Below are positions 45,888 to 56,620 of a DNA stretch of 57,060 bases, piece by piece. Under the pieces are notes generated by a model. That model saw only the letters and a program-made list of their open reading frames with translations, ran no database searches and was not told the DNA's origin. Numbering within the stretch: the first letter of the stretch is position 1; every line of letters begins with the position of its first letter. The stretch covers positions 1 through 57,060 of the forward strand of contig JAJIRX010000313.1 in the NCBI GenBank assembly GCA_023853785.1, given 5' to 3'. Made by a program: the position numbers and the translations under genes. The DNA comes from Psilocybe azurescens. Its lineage: Eukaryota; Basidiomycota; Agaricomycetes; Agaricales; Agrocybaceae.

Positions 45888-48584
45888 ATGTTCAGAACTG
45901 CGAACAATGTAATCATAAACGGGGGACCTTTACGGAGCACAACCAGCACAATCAGAGTACACAGTACAGCGTCCGTGGTATGTGCATTTCTTGGCTTCGA
46001 CCAGCATTGCTTACATCTCAATTCATGTTCCTGGCAGCAATAGATCGGCTGATCGAAACAGCATCTCTCGGGGCGCTCTATAACTCAGGCGAGAGATTCG
46101 ATCCTCCCAAATGCCACCCAAACACTCGTACCGCCATCCTTCAGAAGCTCATGGATTTGTTTATACGGAAGTTTGGATGGGATAACTTCGTGCTTTGGCT
46201 ATATGGTCCGGCAGGCGCTGGGAAATCGGCGATTGCCCAGACCTTAGCAGAACTATGGGCTGCAAAGAATCGCCTGCTTGCCAGTTTCTTTTTCTCTCGG
46301 TCAGATCTCAGACGAAACAACGAAAAGGCTTTCGTCGCGACGTTAGCCTACCAATTATGGTTACATATTCCAGAATCCCAGCCAATAATTGAAGCGGTTA
46401 TCAACAACAATCCGGCAATCTTTCAGCTTAATTTCAATACTCAATTTCGCACATTATTCGTCGATCCTCTTCTTCAGCTTTCCAGCACCGGGCGCTTCAC
46501 ATCTGAGACACCGTTTCCCAACCTAATCATCATTGATGGTCTCGACGAATGCAATGGAGCGGACGTTCAGAACACCGTTTTAAATACCATCGCGAATGCA
46601 CTCCAACATCATCCATCGGCTCTCCCCTTCAAATTTCTCATTGCCAGCCGACCAGAGTATCATCTCACCACATCATTTTCTGTCGCTCCTTTACACAGTC
46701 TGACTTTTCGTCTTGCACTCGACGACACATATCGGCCAAAAGAGGATATCAGGCTATATCTGATAGACTCGTTTTGTGACATACGAAAGACGCACATCAT
46801 GCGCGCCCATCTTCCGGGTTCATGGCCATCGGGGAAGGACATCGCCGGATTGGTCGCAAAATCATCAGGTCAATTCATCTACGCTGCAACAATCATTAGA
46901 TATGTGTCTTCGCCTCAATGCAATCCACTCAATTGCCTCAAAGTCATTCAAGGTCTCCTTCCGGTCAATGACGATAGGCCATATGCTCAACTTGATGCTC
47001 TATATATCAGTATCCTTTCCGGTGTGAAAGATATCAAGACAGTCTTGCAAATTCTAGGGATGGCTTTTATATTTACCAAAATTTGGATTGAAGCTCTGTC
47101 AGTCAATTATCTGGAGGAGTTTATGCAACTTAGCCCAGGCACTGTTCAGCTCCTCCTTATTGACCTTTTGTCAGTTGTGGATGCCTCTGACAACCAGAGG
47201 CCCATAAAATTTCTCCATGCCTCATTCAGTGACTTCCTTGTTGATCCAACCCGGTCTCATCAATTTTATGTAGATCCCAGTAAAAGGCATGAGGAAGCTG
47301 CCTATTTCTGTATGTCTGCCATTGAATGTAAGGATTGATTGCTCTCTTATAAATTTATTTCTGAGTATCAGTTTATTTCCTATATAGCACTTGACATGGC
47401 AACACTGCTGCCAAAACTTGCATACCAGTCACTCTTGAAACATCTTCAACTGGCAGGTCCTCTACATGACAACACCACTCTTCGGGAGAAGATTTTAAGG
47501 GTGCCCTATGTTCAGCACTGGACAACTTTTGCACTCACATTAAGGGATGATGTTTCAAGTCTCAATTGTTTGAATGAGGATCCTGGAACATTTCTCGAAT
47601 TCCTGCAAACATCAGTATGTCTACTTGTTTTAAAGATATTGGAAACAACATATTTTGACTCCAAATCAAGGAATTTAGCCAAACGGAACAGCTCTATTTC
47701 CACCATCAAGGTATCTTTGATCAAAGATTACGCACATCCCTGGCATTGATTCCCTAAGCCCTCATCTGGCTTTTTGGACTGCTGTCAGTGCGAGCAGGAT
47801 ACTCAAATCTAATCAATATGTCTCTTTGGAGACAATTTCGGCTCTGTCATACTTATTAGCAGATGACTTCTCGGCTTCTGTGCCCAGTTTCCTCTTTTCT
47901 GCATTATCCAATCAAATTGATGTGGGCAGAGAGTGGCGAAGATTTGCATGGTATGAGCTTTATTGCATAACCGGCACCCCATATGTATGGATGGTGACAG
48001 AATTTCTAAATGATCCGTCACGAGCAGGACCATACATTGTAGATCAATCAACTTATACTTCAGCTGCGGTGTTCATGGTGGAGTTTGCAGTCAAGGCTTG
48101 GGATAGGACAAGATCCAATCCTCAATACATATACAAGCACAATCAGTGGCACTTTGTCTGGGATGCTTTTGCATTCATGTTGTCAAAGGCTGGGTACTCA
48201 GCCGAGCTAGTCAATACACTCGGCAAACAAAATCTTACCTTCAATCTAGAAAAACCGGACACCAATGTGCGCCATCGGGTACAGACCTTGTTTGGAGCAG
48301 TCCATAACTATTTGCTGAAATTCAAAGGGTTGAGTCCTTCACCATTCAAAATCGTCATCAACTGGACACGATATCCAATTGATTCAAGTGACTATGTTAT
48401 TAATCATTTTATGGCTGCAGACTTGACTGATTATCGGTGCCGATGGCGAGCTTTTATGTTGATGAATCCATTCTTCCGAGTGATGTGGATACACAGGGCC
48501 CGCTGGGCAATAGTGATTAGCCATGTGGGAACACATAGTTTGGGCATAGAGTATGCATATATTTGGAGGGTGCTGTGGCGTTAA
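45888..48584 (+). pseudogene. NLR-4: NACHT-domain protein, best-preserved copy
   Basis: Exon 1: ATG 45888, MFRTANNVIING, then a G-run (45921-45925) one base short of the length needed to continue as GTFTEHNQHN. Intron 45978-46037 leads into an uninterrupted ~430-codon exon: IDRLIETASLGALYNSGERF, Walker A GPAGAGKS (46205-46228), Walker B LIIIDGLDEC (46523-46552), ASRPEYHL, LRLYLIDSF-type segment, SGQFIYAATIIRYV, LLLIDLLSVVDAS, FLHASFSDFL. Introns 47328-47387 and 47615-47670 are canonical. A one-base loss at about 47753 shifts the last exon, which then runs open to 48584 with DPSRAGPYIVDQSTYT and AGYSAELVN. NACHT NTPases of this kind control incompatibility or defence in fungi; here there is no visible effector or repeat domain. 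Two single-base changes stand between this copy and a full frame. Confidence 0.9.
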
Positions 48585-50748
48585 CATGAAAGGAGAATAG
48601 AGAAGCATAGATACTAACATGTCCCACAATATGATGAAAGTAATAATAATATTTGATCCTTCCGACACTGACCAAGTCATTGAGACCGTATGTTTGGGAT
48701 AGATGTTGACTCCAAAACGCTAAAGAGTAGCCTCCGCTTTAATTGCCTGATTCACATATACGCAACCGTACATTCATTTACATGCACTAACCTCCAATCA
48801 GTGATCACCATTCAAACCAAAGTCTGGTGCGCCTTTCCTCTTCTCTTCACAGTCGCCTTGGGGCTACTTATATCACACATGCAACTATTTAATGAATGAA
48901 ACAATATATTATATTCCTTCTAGTTGATTAAAAATCAAAGGTGTTCGATACCCTAAACTTTTACTGTGTATGTATGTATGAATTTCATCGACATTACAGT
49001 CCCAGTCCGAAAAATGCTCCCGGCTCGTTTGCGTCGGGAGATGACTCGCTGGCTGTATGTAAAGATGTGGGTTGTTATCATGCATTAAACTTTCTTAATA
49101 ATATTGTCGTCGTCGTGTTCCATCGAGCCAAATACCAAACCGGCGTCGGTGCTCCCTCCCGGATAAGATCGTAACCTCACCAAGAGCCAACAGCGAGCGC
49201 TGGAGACAAGTCAGAGCACGATAAATGAGTAGGGTGGCACATGGGTTGCATGTGGTGGAATAATTATCGGGATATCCAGATCATGTGTAGCGCGTAGTTA
49301 AAGTGTAGGTGGAAATGTGGGATGGAGGCCTAAGAAAACCCACAATGCGCTCAAATGTAATAAAATCCGAACGGCGGGATCTTTAGTATATTTGGGGTAA
49401 GCTAAACATGAGGATAGGGGTGAGGGTGCGGGTGCGGCATCAAGTGCATGGGTTTGGGCGGGCATAGAATGTAGGGTGTCTTCGGGGTGGTCAAGACATC
49501 AAGACACGGATAGAGCATCGGTCGGAAGACAGGGGTGGCTGTAGTCATTTCATTTCTTCGGTATTTCTTCTTTTCATGTTTTTGGCCGGCGCAAAGGGAT
49601 CCAACTCCGTAAGTCATAAATCAAATAGCAATCGCAATCGCAAAGGGGTCACAAAATCCAGCGAACGAAAAAGGCTAAAAACGAAGCGCCCCAGCACCCG
49701 ACTCAAACTCCGTCCGTAGAATGGTTACGGAGGAGGAGAGCAGGGGATGTCATCGCTTTTACTCAGTACCCAGGCTCGCATGAAGTAGAATTACATGAGA
49801 ATAGCAACACACAGCGCGTGCACTCACATATAAACCAAAATCAAAACCCAACCCCCAATCCGGACGATTCGAAAATCCAAAAACAATCCAAATAAATCCA
49901 CTCCAAATGCAGGCATCAGCAAACGGCGCAGCAGCATACAATTAAGAAGCCCAGGCGCGCGGGGGTGCACTCACAATCTATTCGGACGTCAATCCAAAGC
50001 AGAAAATTTAAATAATGATGAATAGGGAAAGGAAGAAGATTGGAGGAATGGATGGATGGATGGACGGTGTGGTGCAGCGCGTATGATGCTTCGGGATGAG
50101 GTATTGGTGGGTTGGGATGTGAAAAAGAAAACAGAAGTGAAGTTGAAGTTGAAGCTAAGGTTGGGTTTGAAGAATAAACTGTGAAAGGGAAGGTAAAAGT
50201 GCAAAGAAAATGGAAGGGTGTCATACGAAAATGAAAAATGGGAGTTTGAGAACACAGTGAAAGCGCAGTGGGAGCGGTGGAAAGTCGGAGGCCGGTGGAC
50301 GATGCGAATGTGAGCCTAAAGAAACAAATCAAACACGGAAAAATCAGGATTCTATCCCTATTCATATATTTCAATGCACGCACCAATGCACGCCCTCCTC
50401 CAATCAATAATCCATCCCAACATACCAATCCACAATCAACGATGGGTCACACTCTTCTTGCATCTCCTACACGAGGACCAGATATCGAAGTGGAACTGGC
50501 GGGCATTTGACGAAGAGGAAGAAGAAGAGAGGCTGGAGGAGAAGATGAAGAAGAGGGCTCAGCGCTCAGCGCTCAACCGCGACACGCGTAGCGATGCGCG
50601 AGGGCTTTGGCTTAAGAATCGTGACCGCGTGCCCCGGTCACCCGCTTCCGGTCACTGAAATGATTAGGTAAGTGTGCCGAGCTCTTTGCTCGTGGGCCTT
50701 CCGTACCCTCATTCCTTCTCCATCTCTCCCTTTTTCATGCTCTCTGAT
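48585..50748. other. Conserved array spacer, copy 4
   Basis: No gene recognised; closely similar to 33123-35332 along its whole length, including the 49710 element and the purine-rich gaagaggaagaagaagag piece near 50512. Confidence 0.6.
49710..49748. repeat. Conserved spacer element, copy 4
   Basis: ccgtccgtagaatggttacgg, identical to copy 2 in the core, followed by aggaggagagcagggga. Confidence 0.6.
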
Positions 50749-51133
50749 CTCGTCCGGCCTTTCTTACCCATACTATAAGAAGTTTCATCTCCGGATTGCG
50801 AAGTGCGTTTCCTTTGTTAAACTCCACACAACACGTACTGACCCTCATCACAAGGTATCATTCAACCAACAGTACCATGGACGGCGGTAACACTCCTTAT
50901 CTTCATGGTGTGCTCGCAAGTTCTCCTGTAAGTTATAATGTCCTCCGACTCGTCCGACTCGCTCTAATGGATGCGCGTCATCATCGCCTCTAACCGTGGA
51001 ACGCTGATGGAACTCAGTATCGGGCCTATCATTACTTCAGGAATGATCATGGAGCATTTGGCGGGTGCAAACCTTATCGATATGGATTTCAGTCTTAAGG
51101 AGGATCGGGTGTTGTTCAGTTGTGCTCAGAAAC
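50749..51133 (+). pseudogene. SEC61 alpha pseudogene, copy 5 (5' part only)
   Basis: Exon 1 from about 50749, intron up to 50854, exon 2 50855-51133 encoding the [32 protein letters not shown] region. It shares with copy 3 the missing G (aaccaacagtacc) and the ctgtaagttataatg change. After the exon-2 donor the homology lasts to about 51250 and is then replaced by the unidentified block, so exons 3 onward are deleted. Confidence 0.82.
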
Positions 51134-51299
51134 GTGAGTGTCATGTCGGCTTGTGTTGTGCACATCCCATCCCTCCTCCATCCGCACTCTTCTCTTTTTC
51201 TCAAATCTCTTCATCATCCATATATGCACACACTCGAAGCACATACACTGACAATCCCAACATCGTTAGGGAAAGAAAAATACACCAAACTAACCTCCC

Positions 51300-52480
51300 A
51301 AACACCGCGCGAATGCTGCCGGCCCTGAGCAACATTCATCGTGGAACGCTTTGCGTTGACGCAACGTATCGATTTCCCGCAAATTGTGGATCATTACATC
51401 GACTCTCGTTCTATCAAATGTCGGATCCACTCGGATGGCCTGACAAGGACATTGCGACGCGTTGCGGAGGCTTTTGGATTGTGGTCTAGGCTTGACACGC
51501 CATACCGACTTGGCGCAAACTGAACGTTAACAACCCGGAAGACACACTTCACGTCAAGGGGAGGTATTGGGATGAGGCTAGCATTCAGTTCAGTCAGTGT
51601 GGAAGGCGCAGAGTGATAAGGAATATGGGCTGGATTTTCGGCTGTGAGATGGCTTGTGGAATATTCCGCGGGGATGACGTAGGCGCATGGTACGTTCCTT
51701 GTGTTATTGCTGATGTGTCTTGGTCATGATACTCCTTGCATTCAGCGATGCATAACGCAGAAGTCATGTCAGGACATTTCGACGTCCTCCGAACTCAAAT
51801 CCGCCTCCTTATCTCGCCATTGCGTCGACCCATACACTGTCCTTGTTCCAATCTTCCCTTCCCTTGTGGTGGCTGGATCATCCTCTCCATCAGACTATGG
51901 CTTATACCGACCGATGTGATCAAGCATCGGCCTCGATTATTGGCTCTGGTCCGTGCGTGTACTGCCGCCCCGCTACGTATCGATTTCCCGCCAACTATGC
52001 ATTCTCGCATCGCCTGTCGTTTTATCAAACGCCAGATCTGCTTCCATTGGCCAGAAATGGACCTTGCATTGTGGCGATTAGAACATGGGTTTGGCCTTGC
52101 CACGACATATCGATTTCCGACAAATTGCATTCACGCGGCTCCTGCCATCACGACACGCCGCCGTTAAAGGGAAGGCTGACTAGCGACAGGACATGGGATG
52201 GGTTACGAATATCCCGTGAAGATGATATAACACATGGTACGTTTCTTGTGTTATTTCTGATGTTTCTTGCTGATAATACTTCTTCCATTCAGCGTTCAGT
52301 GACTCGTGCCACAGATGGCCTGACACGATGTTTCGACGTCCGCAGAACTCACATCCCCCTCCTTCACTCGCCACTCCCACTTTGCATGCGCCTCGTATGT
52401 CAGGCCGAACTCTAAACCATAATCTTGGCCCCAATGAAACCTTGACACCACACACCGCCTTCCTGGAAGCCACAAACTCA
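51300..52480 (+). pseudogene. Unidentified, internally duplicated spliced block
   Basis: Family not recognised. Two segments resemble each other about 550-610 bp apart: each has a tatcgatttccc element (51367, 51976, with a third at 52110), and a likely intron starting gtacgttYcttgtgttatt and ending ttcag (51690-51747 and 52237-52292), followed by an exon start containing ttcgacgtcc. Readable pieces include [36 protein letters not shown] and LNVNNPEDTLHVKGRYWDEAS, in different frames. Matching base pairs and intron positions suggest two copies of one spliced gene, both decayed. Confidence 0.4.
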
Positions 52481-53233
52481 TTCAGACGGCCGTTAGGTTC
52501 ATTTACAACGTTATAAAGCTATCCCGCAAATGTTGAAGCAACGCATTGTCTTTCGCAAACCGTGGAACCTCGAAACGAACCTATCGTTCTCCGGCAAAAA
52601 GTGATTACCGGCATCATCCTATGGTTTATTACTCCCTTATTCACTCGCTGGATTACGCTGACACCCATGCGTAGAGAATGGATGTTAATGTGCTATCGGG
52701 TTAGGGTTACGACGACAAAGGTATTTGTTCATCTCGCTATTCATTCATATGATAAACTGACTTGTAAGTTGTCGCAGAGTGTGTGTTACGGTAGCCGGCA
52801 ACTTTTGTAGCGCGGTGGATGGATGTTGTGGAGGATTGGCGCTATCAGGGAGGCTGAGGCTGAGGCTGAGGCTTCGGGCTTCAGTTGGTGATAGTTAGGT
52901 ACGGACTGTGATGCGGCTGTAGATAGACCGGTTACGCCCTCCATTGCCCTTCGGGGAGGGCTAACCTCTGCAGAAATATTAGCAAAAGGTGCTAGAACAG
53001 TTCAACTACGCTCTTTTTCGTGTATAAATAGATTTCACAGCAACAAGCGAGACAAATCCAACAGAAAGTACAGCATTCACATACACCTGCACGATACAGT
53101 CGCCTGATACGACACAGGGTGGATGCTCACCATACCTTGCCCACATCCGAATAGAAATAATCTGTAGCGAGGTTGCAAGAACAAGTGAGGAGGAAGCATG
53201 TCGATTCCAGAGTCGTTGACTCCAAGAGACGTG

Positions 53234-53419
53234 CTATCGGTACGGTGGCAGTGAATCCGAGACCGGTCCGTCGAGGATGGACAACGCACATGTTGAAGCC
53301 GATGGGTTCTGAGACGACGACTGGAATGGTTCCAGGGCTCTCACCAGAACTTTGGGAACAGCCAAGGCAGCGATGGTAATGGTGAGAAGAGTAGCAGCAG
53401 ATGCGAAGAACTTGAACAT
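53234..53419 (-). CDS. Putative small secreted protein or its remnant, copy 2
   Basis: Minus strand, ATG at 53417-53419, 61 codons. MFKFFASAATLLTITIAALA is a typical signal-peptide-like leader, followed by RALEPFQSSSQNPSAST and SILDGPVSDSLPPYR. It lacks cysteine pairs beyond one Cys, so it is not a hydrophobin as it stands. It parallels the frame at 37664-37825 in the left block in both sequence and position. May be only the first exon of a longer gene, because similarity between the copies continues to about 53080. Confidence 0.4.
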   Translation of the reverse strand: MFKFFASAATLLTITIAALAVPKVLVRALEPFQSSSQNPSASTCALSILDGPVSDSLPPYR

Positions 53420-53559
53420 GATTTGAGATGCCTTTCCTTCACTAAAACGCGTCTGCCTTCATACAAAAGTAGCGTCTTACAAGCTGGATATGCATTGTCG
53501 TAAGCTTTCCAATGAAGATTCTGTTGAATGGAGACTATAGTCAGTAATAGCAGATGTAT

Positions 53560-54645
53560 GCTATGCATTTGGGGTCTGCATGACGGAGGTCAAATTGTGC
53601 CATAATGTTCGAACTCGAAGCCAGCCTTGATCTCTCTCCGATAAATCCAATGGTTCTGTGAGAATTGAGTTCACAATCGACTCGCCATAGTCAATGGATA
53701 TGGAATATTTACCCCAATGTATGCGCTAGCAAAATTTGCCTGACTGAGTGCTTCCATAGGCTCAAGCCCACCAGTTTCACTGCATATTCATGGTGAAGCA
53801 GCAAGAAAGGATGAGAAAGAATGTTTGGTGAAGCTGCCCTCACAAACGACGTCACACACCGAGTTAAAACTCACAAGACCGGCCGATTTTTGCAACACTT
53901 TGCAGATAATTACAAAAGAGCCATGTAACATGATCACTATCAGGTCATTTTTATCTAGAAAGGAAGAAGACAACGTATTTTTCGTCCGGAGGAGGAATAG
54001 CGCGGAAATTGTTCAACATACATGTAAGACTACACACATAATGGGCCGTACATTACACATAGTACGGACAGACACTCCTCTTCGAATCTTCTCAGCCTCT
54101 TCTCCTCAAACATACCTCAAATTTAATATCGCACGCATCGAGTTTTTCATGCGTCCCTCCAACAAATTCTAATCCACGGGCCGTCGGTCCTGAAAGAGAC
54201 CACCGTTACCTCACAGAGAACAGGCACGGCAAGATAGCGGGAGGAGATTCGATGCAAGCCAGGGGCTGGTAAATAAAATACACACCATACTTATACGGCA
54301 ATCAAATTATGCGCCAAACAAGGCGAAAGGCCGAAGATGTGAGACGACAAAAGAGACGATATTTAAACGTGGTTCCGAATCCAGTCCAACTTGGATGGTA
54401 AGTTTCAGCGTATGGCGCTTTACTGCGTGTGTTATTTGGTGGGTGGTAGTATAAAATAAGGTAGAGCAGAAACACAGACATACGATATGGGCAGCACGCG
54501 CGGCTCTGTAATGGTGCTGCGTGAGTGGCAGAGGAGGCGAGGATAGGATGGGCCGCTCAGACGACAAAGAGAGAGTGCCGTGTTTGCTCGTATTGACGTG
54601 ACCCTTACAGTCTTATCTTATCTTTGCGACTTTCACGCCTGCGAT
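53560..54645. other. Spacer with the empty hAT site
   Basis: No gene recognised. Counterpart of 37970-39180. The sequence gtcttatcttatctttgcgactttcacg (read in two parts around 54612 and 54630) corresponds to the DNA on both sides of the hAT element at 39150-39184 and 42854, without the insertion. Confidence 0.55.
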
Positions 54646-54649
54646 CGGA

Positions 54650-55065
54650 TCAATGTCAATTCACGATGTCACGCGTTAACGGTCAACCTTCCTATCGCCC
54701 ATCCCACACCATCTCCGTTACCAGCCTTTGCCTCATCATCTTCAGCCCACGCATACGGCCTCAGACACACCCACCACACGACCCTTCGAAGAACTGCACA
54801 TCGGACTCGGCCTCAGCTACACCTGCGTCTTCAAGAAGCCCTTCAATCGCGCCATCTCGGATCTATACCGCTTCTTGACGCCGTACATGACCATGCGGTA
54901 GGGGTACACGAACACTTTGAGGTCCAAGGATGCGGTGCACTGGCGGCGCGGCGGGTGAGAGTAGACGTGGTTATTTGACGAAGACGACGGCGACGAGGGA
55001 CGTGAGGGAGAGGAAGAAGAGGGCTCGACCGCGACAGGAGTATGGATGCGCGAGAGCTTTGACTT
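54650..55065 (-). pseudogene. Gene X remnant, copy 5
   Basis: The minus strand encodes, from 55060 down, RIHTPVAVEPSSSSPSRPSS, then SLDLKVFVYPYRMVMYGV and KKRYRSEMA (54930-54850), clearly the VKVLVYLHRTVMYGV-KRYRAKMA segment of copy 1. It then jumps directly to LKGFLKT, skipping the acidic linker, so this is an internally deleted copy. Substitutions mostly keep residue type across copies, which supports a protein-coding ancestor. Confidence 0.4.
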
Positions 55066-55069
55066 GAGC

Positions 55070-56620
55070 GTTCGATCCTCAACCTCTTCAGGCCTTTCTT
55101 ACACATACCACCAGAAGTTTCCTCACCCGACTTTAAGGTACTTTTCCCTTCATTAAACCCCACGCAACAGGTACTGACCCTCATATGACAAGGTTCTGTT
55201 CAACCAAAAGGTACTATGGACGGTGGTAACACACCTCATTTTCCTGGTGTGCTCGCAAGTACCCCTGTACGGTATCATGTCCTCCGACTCGTCCGACCCT
55301 CTTTACTGGATGCGTGTTATCCTCGCCTTTGAAGTGCTCATGGAACCCGGCTCGGTATCGCGCCTATTATCACTTCTGGAATGATTATACAGCATTTGGC
55401 GGGTGCCCACCTTATCGATGTTGATTTCAGTCTTAAGAGGGATCGCGCGTTGTTCAGTGGTGCACAAAAACCTGAGTGTCATGTCATCTTGTGTGGCGTA
55501 GATTCCAACCCTCCTCCGTCCGTATCCCTCTCTTCGTCGTTTTCTCTAATCTCTTCATAATTCATATACGCACATGCCTGAAGATGCATACATACTGAAT
55601 AAAATTTGCCAGTCTTCGTTTTCATCATCACCCTCAGTCAAGTGATCGTCTAAGTCCTGACAGGGCTCTACGGTCAGCCGTCCGACCTGGGAGCCGGTGT
55701 CCGCTCCTGCTCATTATTCAGCTCATCGTCGCCGCGCTAATCGTGATTGTCCTGGACAAGCTCCTGCAGAAGGGGCACGGTCTTGGATCGGCATCAACCT
55801 GTTTATCGAGACCAATACACACAAGTCTATTGAGTTGAAGGCGTTCTCGCCTATCACTGAACATCGGCAGAGCGCGTTGACGATCAATATGTTCATTGTG
55901 TGGCAGATACTAGCGACTCGGTTTCCGCGGAACTTGTTGGTTAAGGTTTTGGGTGTTTGGGAGGCTAGTTTTATGTTTGTTTTTACTCTAAGGATGTCAG
56001 GATTTTGGCTGACATGCTTTCATCGTTCTCTTGCTACTTATTTCCTTCCTTTCCCTCCAATCTCCAGACCCTCGAAGCCTCCCGCAACTGCACGCCACAG
56101 GCGGGAGCGCATACTACATGCCCCACTGCATGTGCCCAAAGATGCCGACCTGGACCCTATCTACAGCGCGATCTACATCGCCTTCATGCTCTGCGTATGC
56201 ACTGCTCAGCAGGGCGTGGATTAAGATCTCTGGGAGTGTGCCTCGGGATATGGCAAAGCAGCTGAAGGATCAGCAGATGGCGGGTTTTTTCTTCTTGCTC
56301 ATTTGCATTGAGATATCCGGTCCCCTTTTTCTGCGTCCCCAACTCCACGCCACCCACTACCTATCCATCCCCTTGATTCCTTCTGTTTTCTTCTCATCTT
56401 CCCTCTATTGAATCTCTATACGCTAACTCTCTCCTGTCAACCAGGTCATGGCCGGCCACCGTGAAGGCTCAATGCACAAGGAGCTGAAGCGTGTGACCCC
56501 GACGGCGGCTACATTCAACGGAGCCATCCCCGGCTTGCTCTCTGTGACGGCGGACCTTTCTGGTGCGATTGGGAGCGGCACGGGGATCTCTTGATAGCTG
56601 TTACTATTATTTGTAGCTGT
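55070..56620 (+). pseudogene. SEC61 alpha pseudogene, copy 6
   Basis: Exon 1 55070-55137, intron 55138-55192, exon 2 55193-55471 ([35 protein letters not shown]) with an internal deletion that removes the SNRGT motif. The exon-2 donor is ct instead of gt (55472), as in copy 4. Exon 3 from 55613 has a stop within the VYVLTGLYG region (taag near 55651), and the middle of the gene is missing. Exon 4 (56068-56280) encodes AGAHTTC-shifted remains of the GIAYYMSP region and DMAKQLKDQQM. Exon 56445-56620 encodes [17 protein letters not shown] and [18 protein letters not shown]. The final exon is not found. Not functional. Confidence 0.87.

Noticed and set aside
53234..53419. Hydrophobin
   Set aside because: The signal-peptide-like leader fits, but the eight-cysteine pattern is absent.
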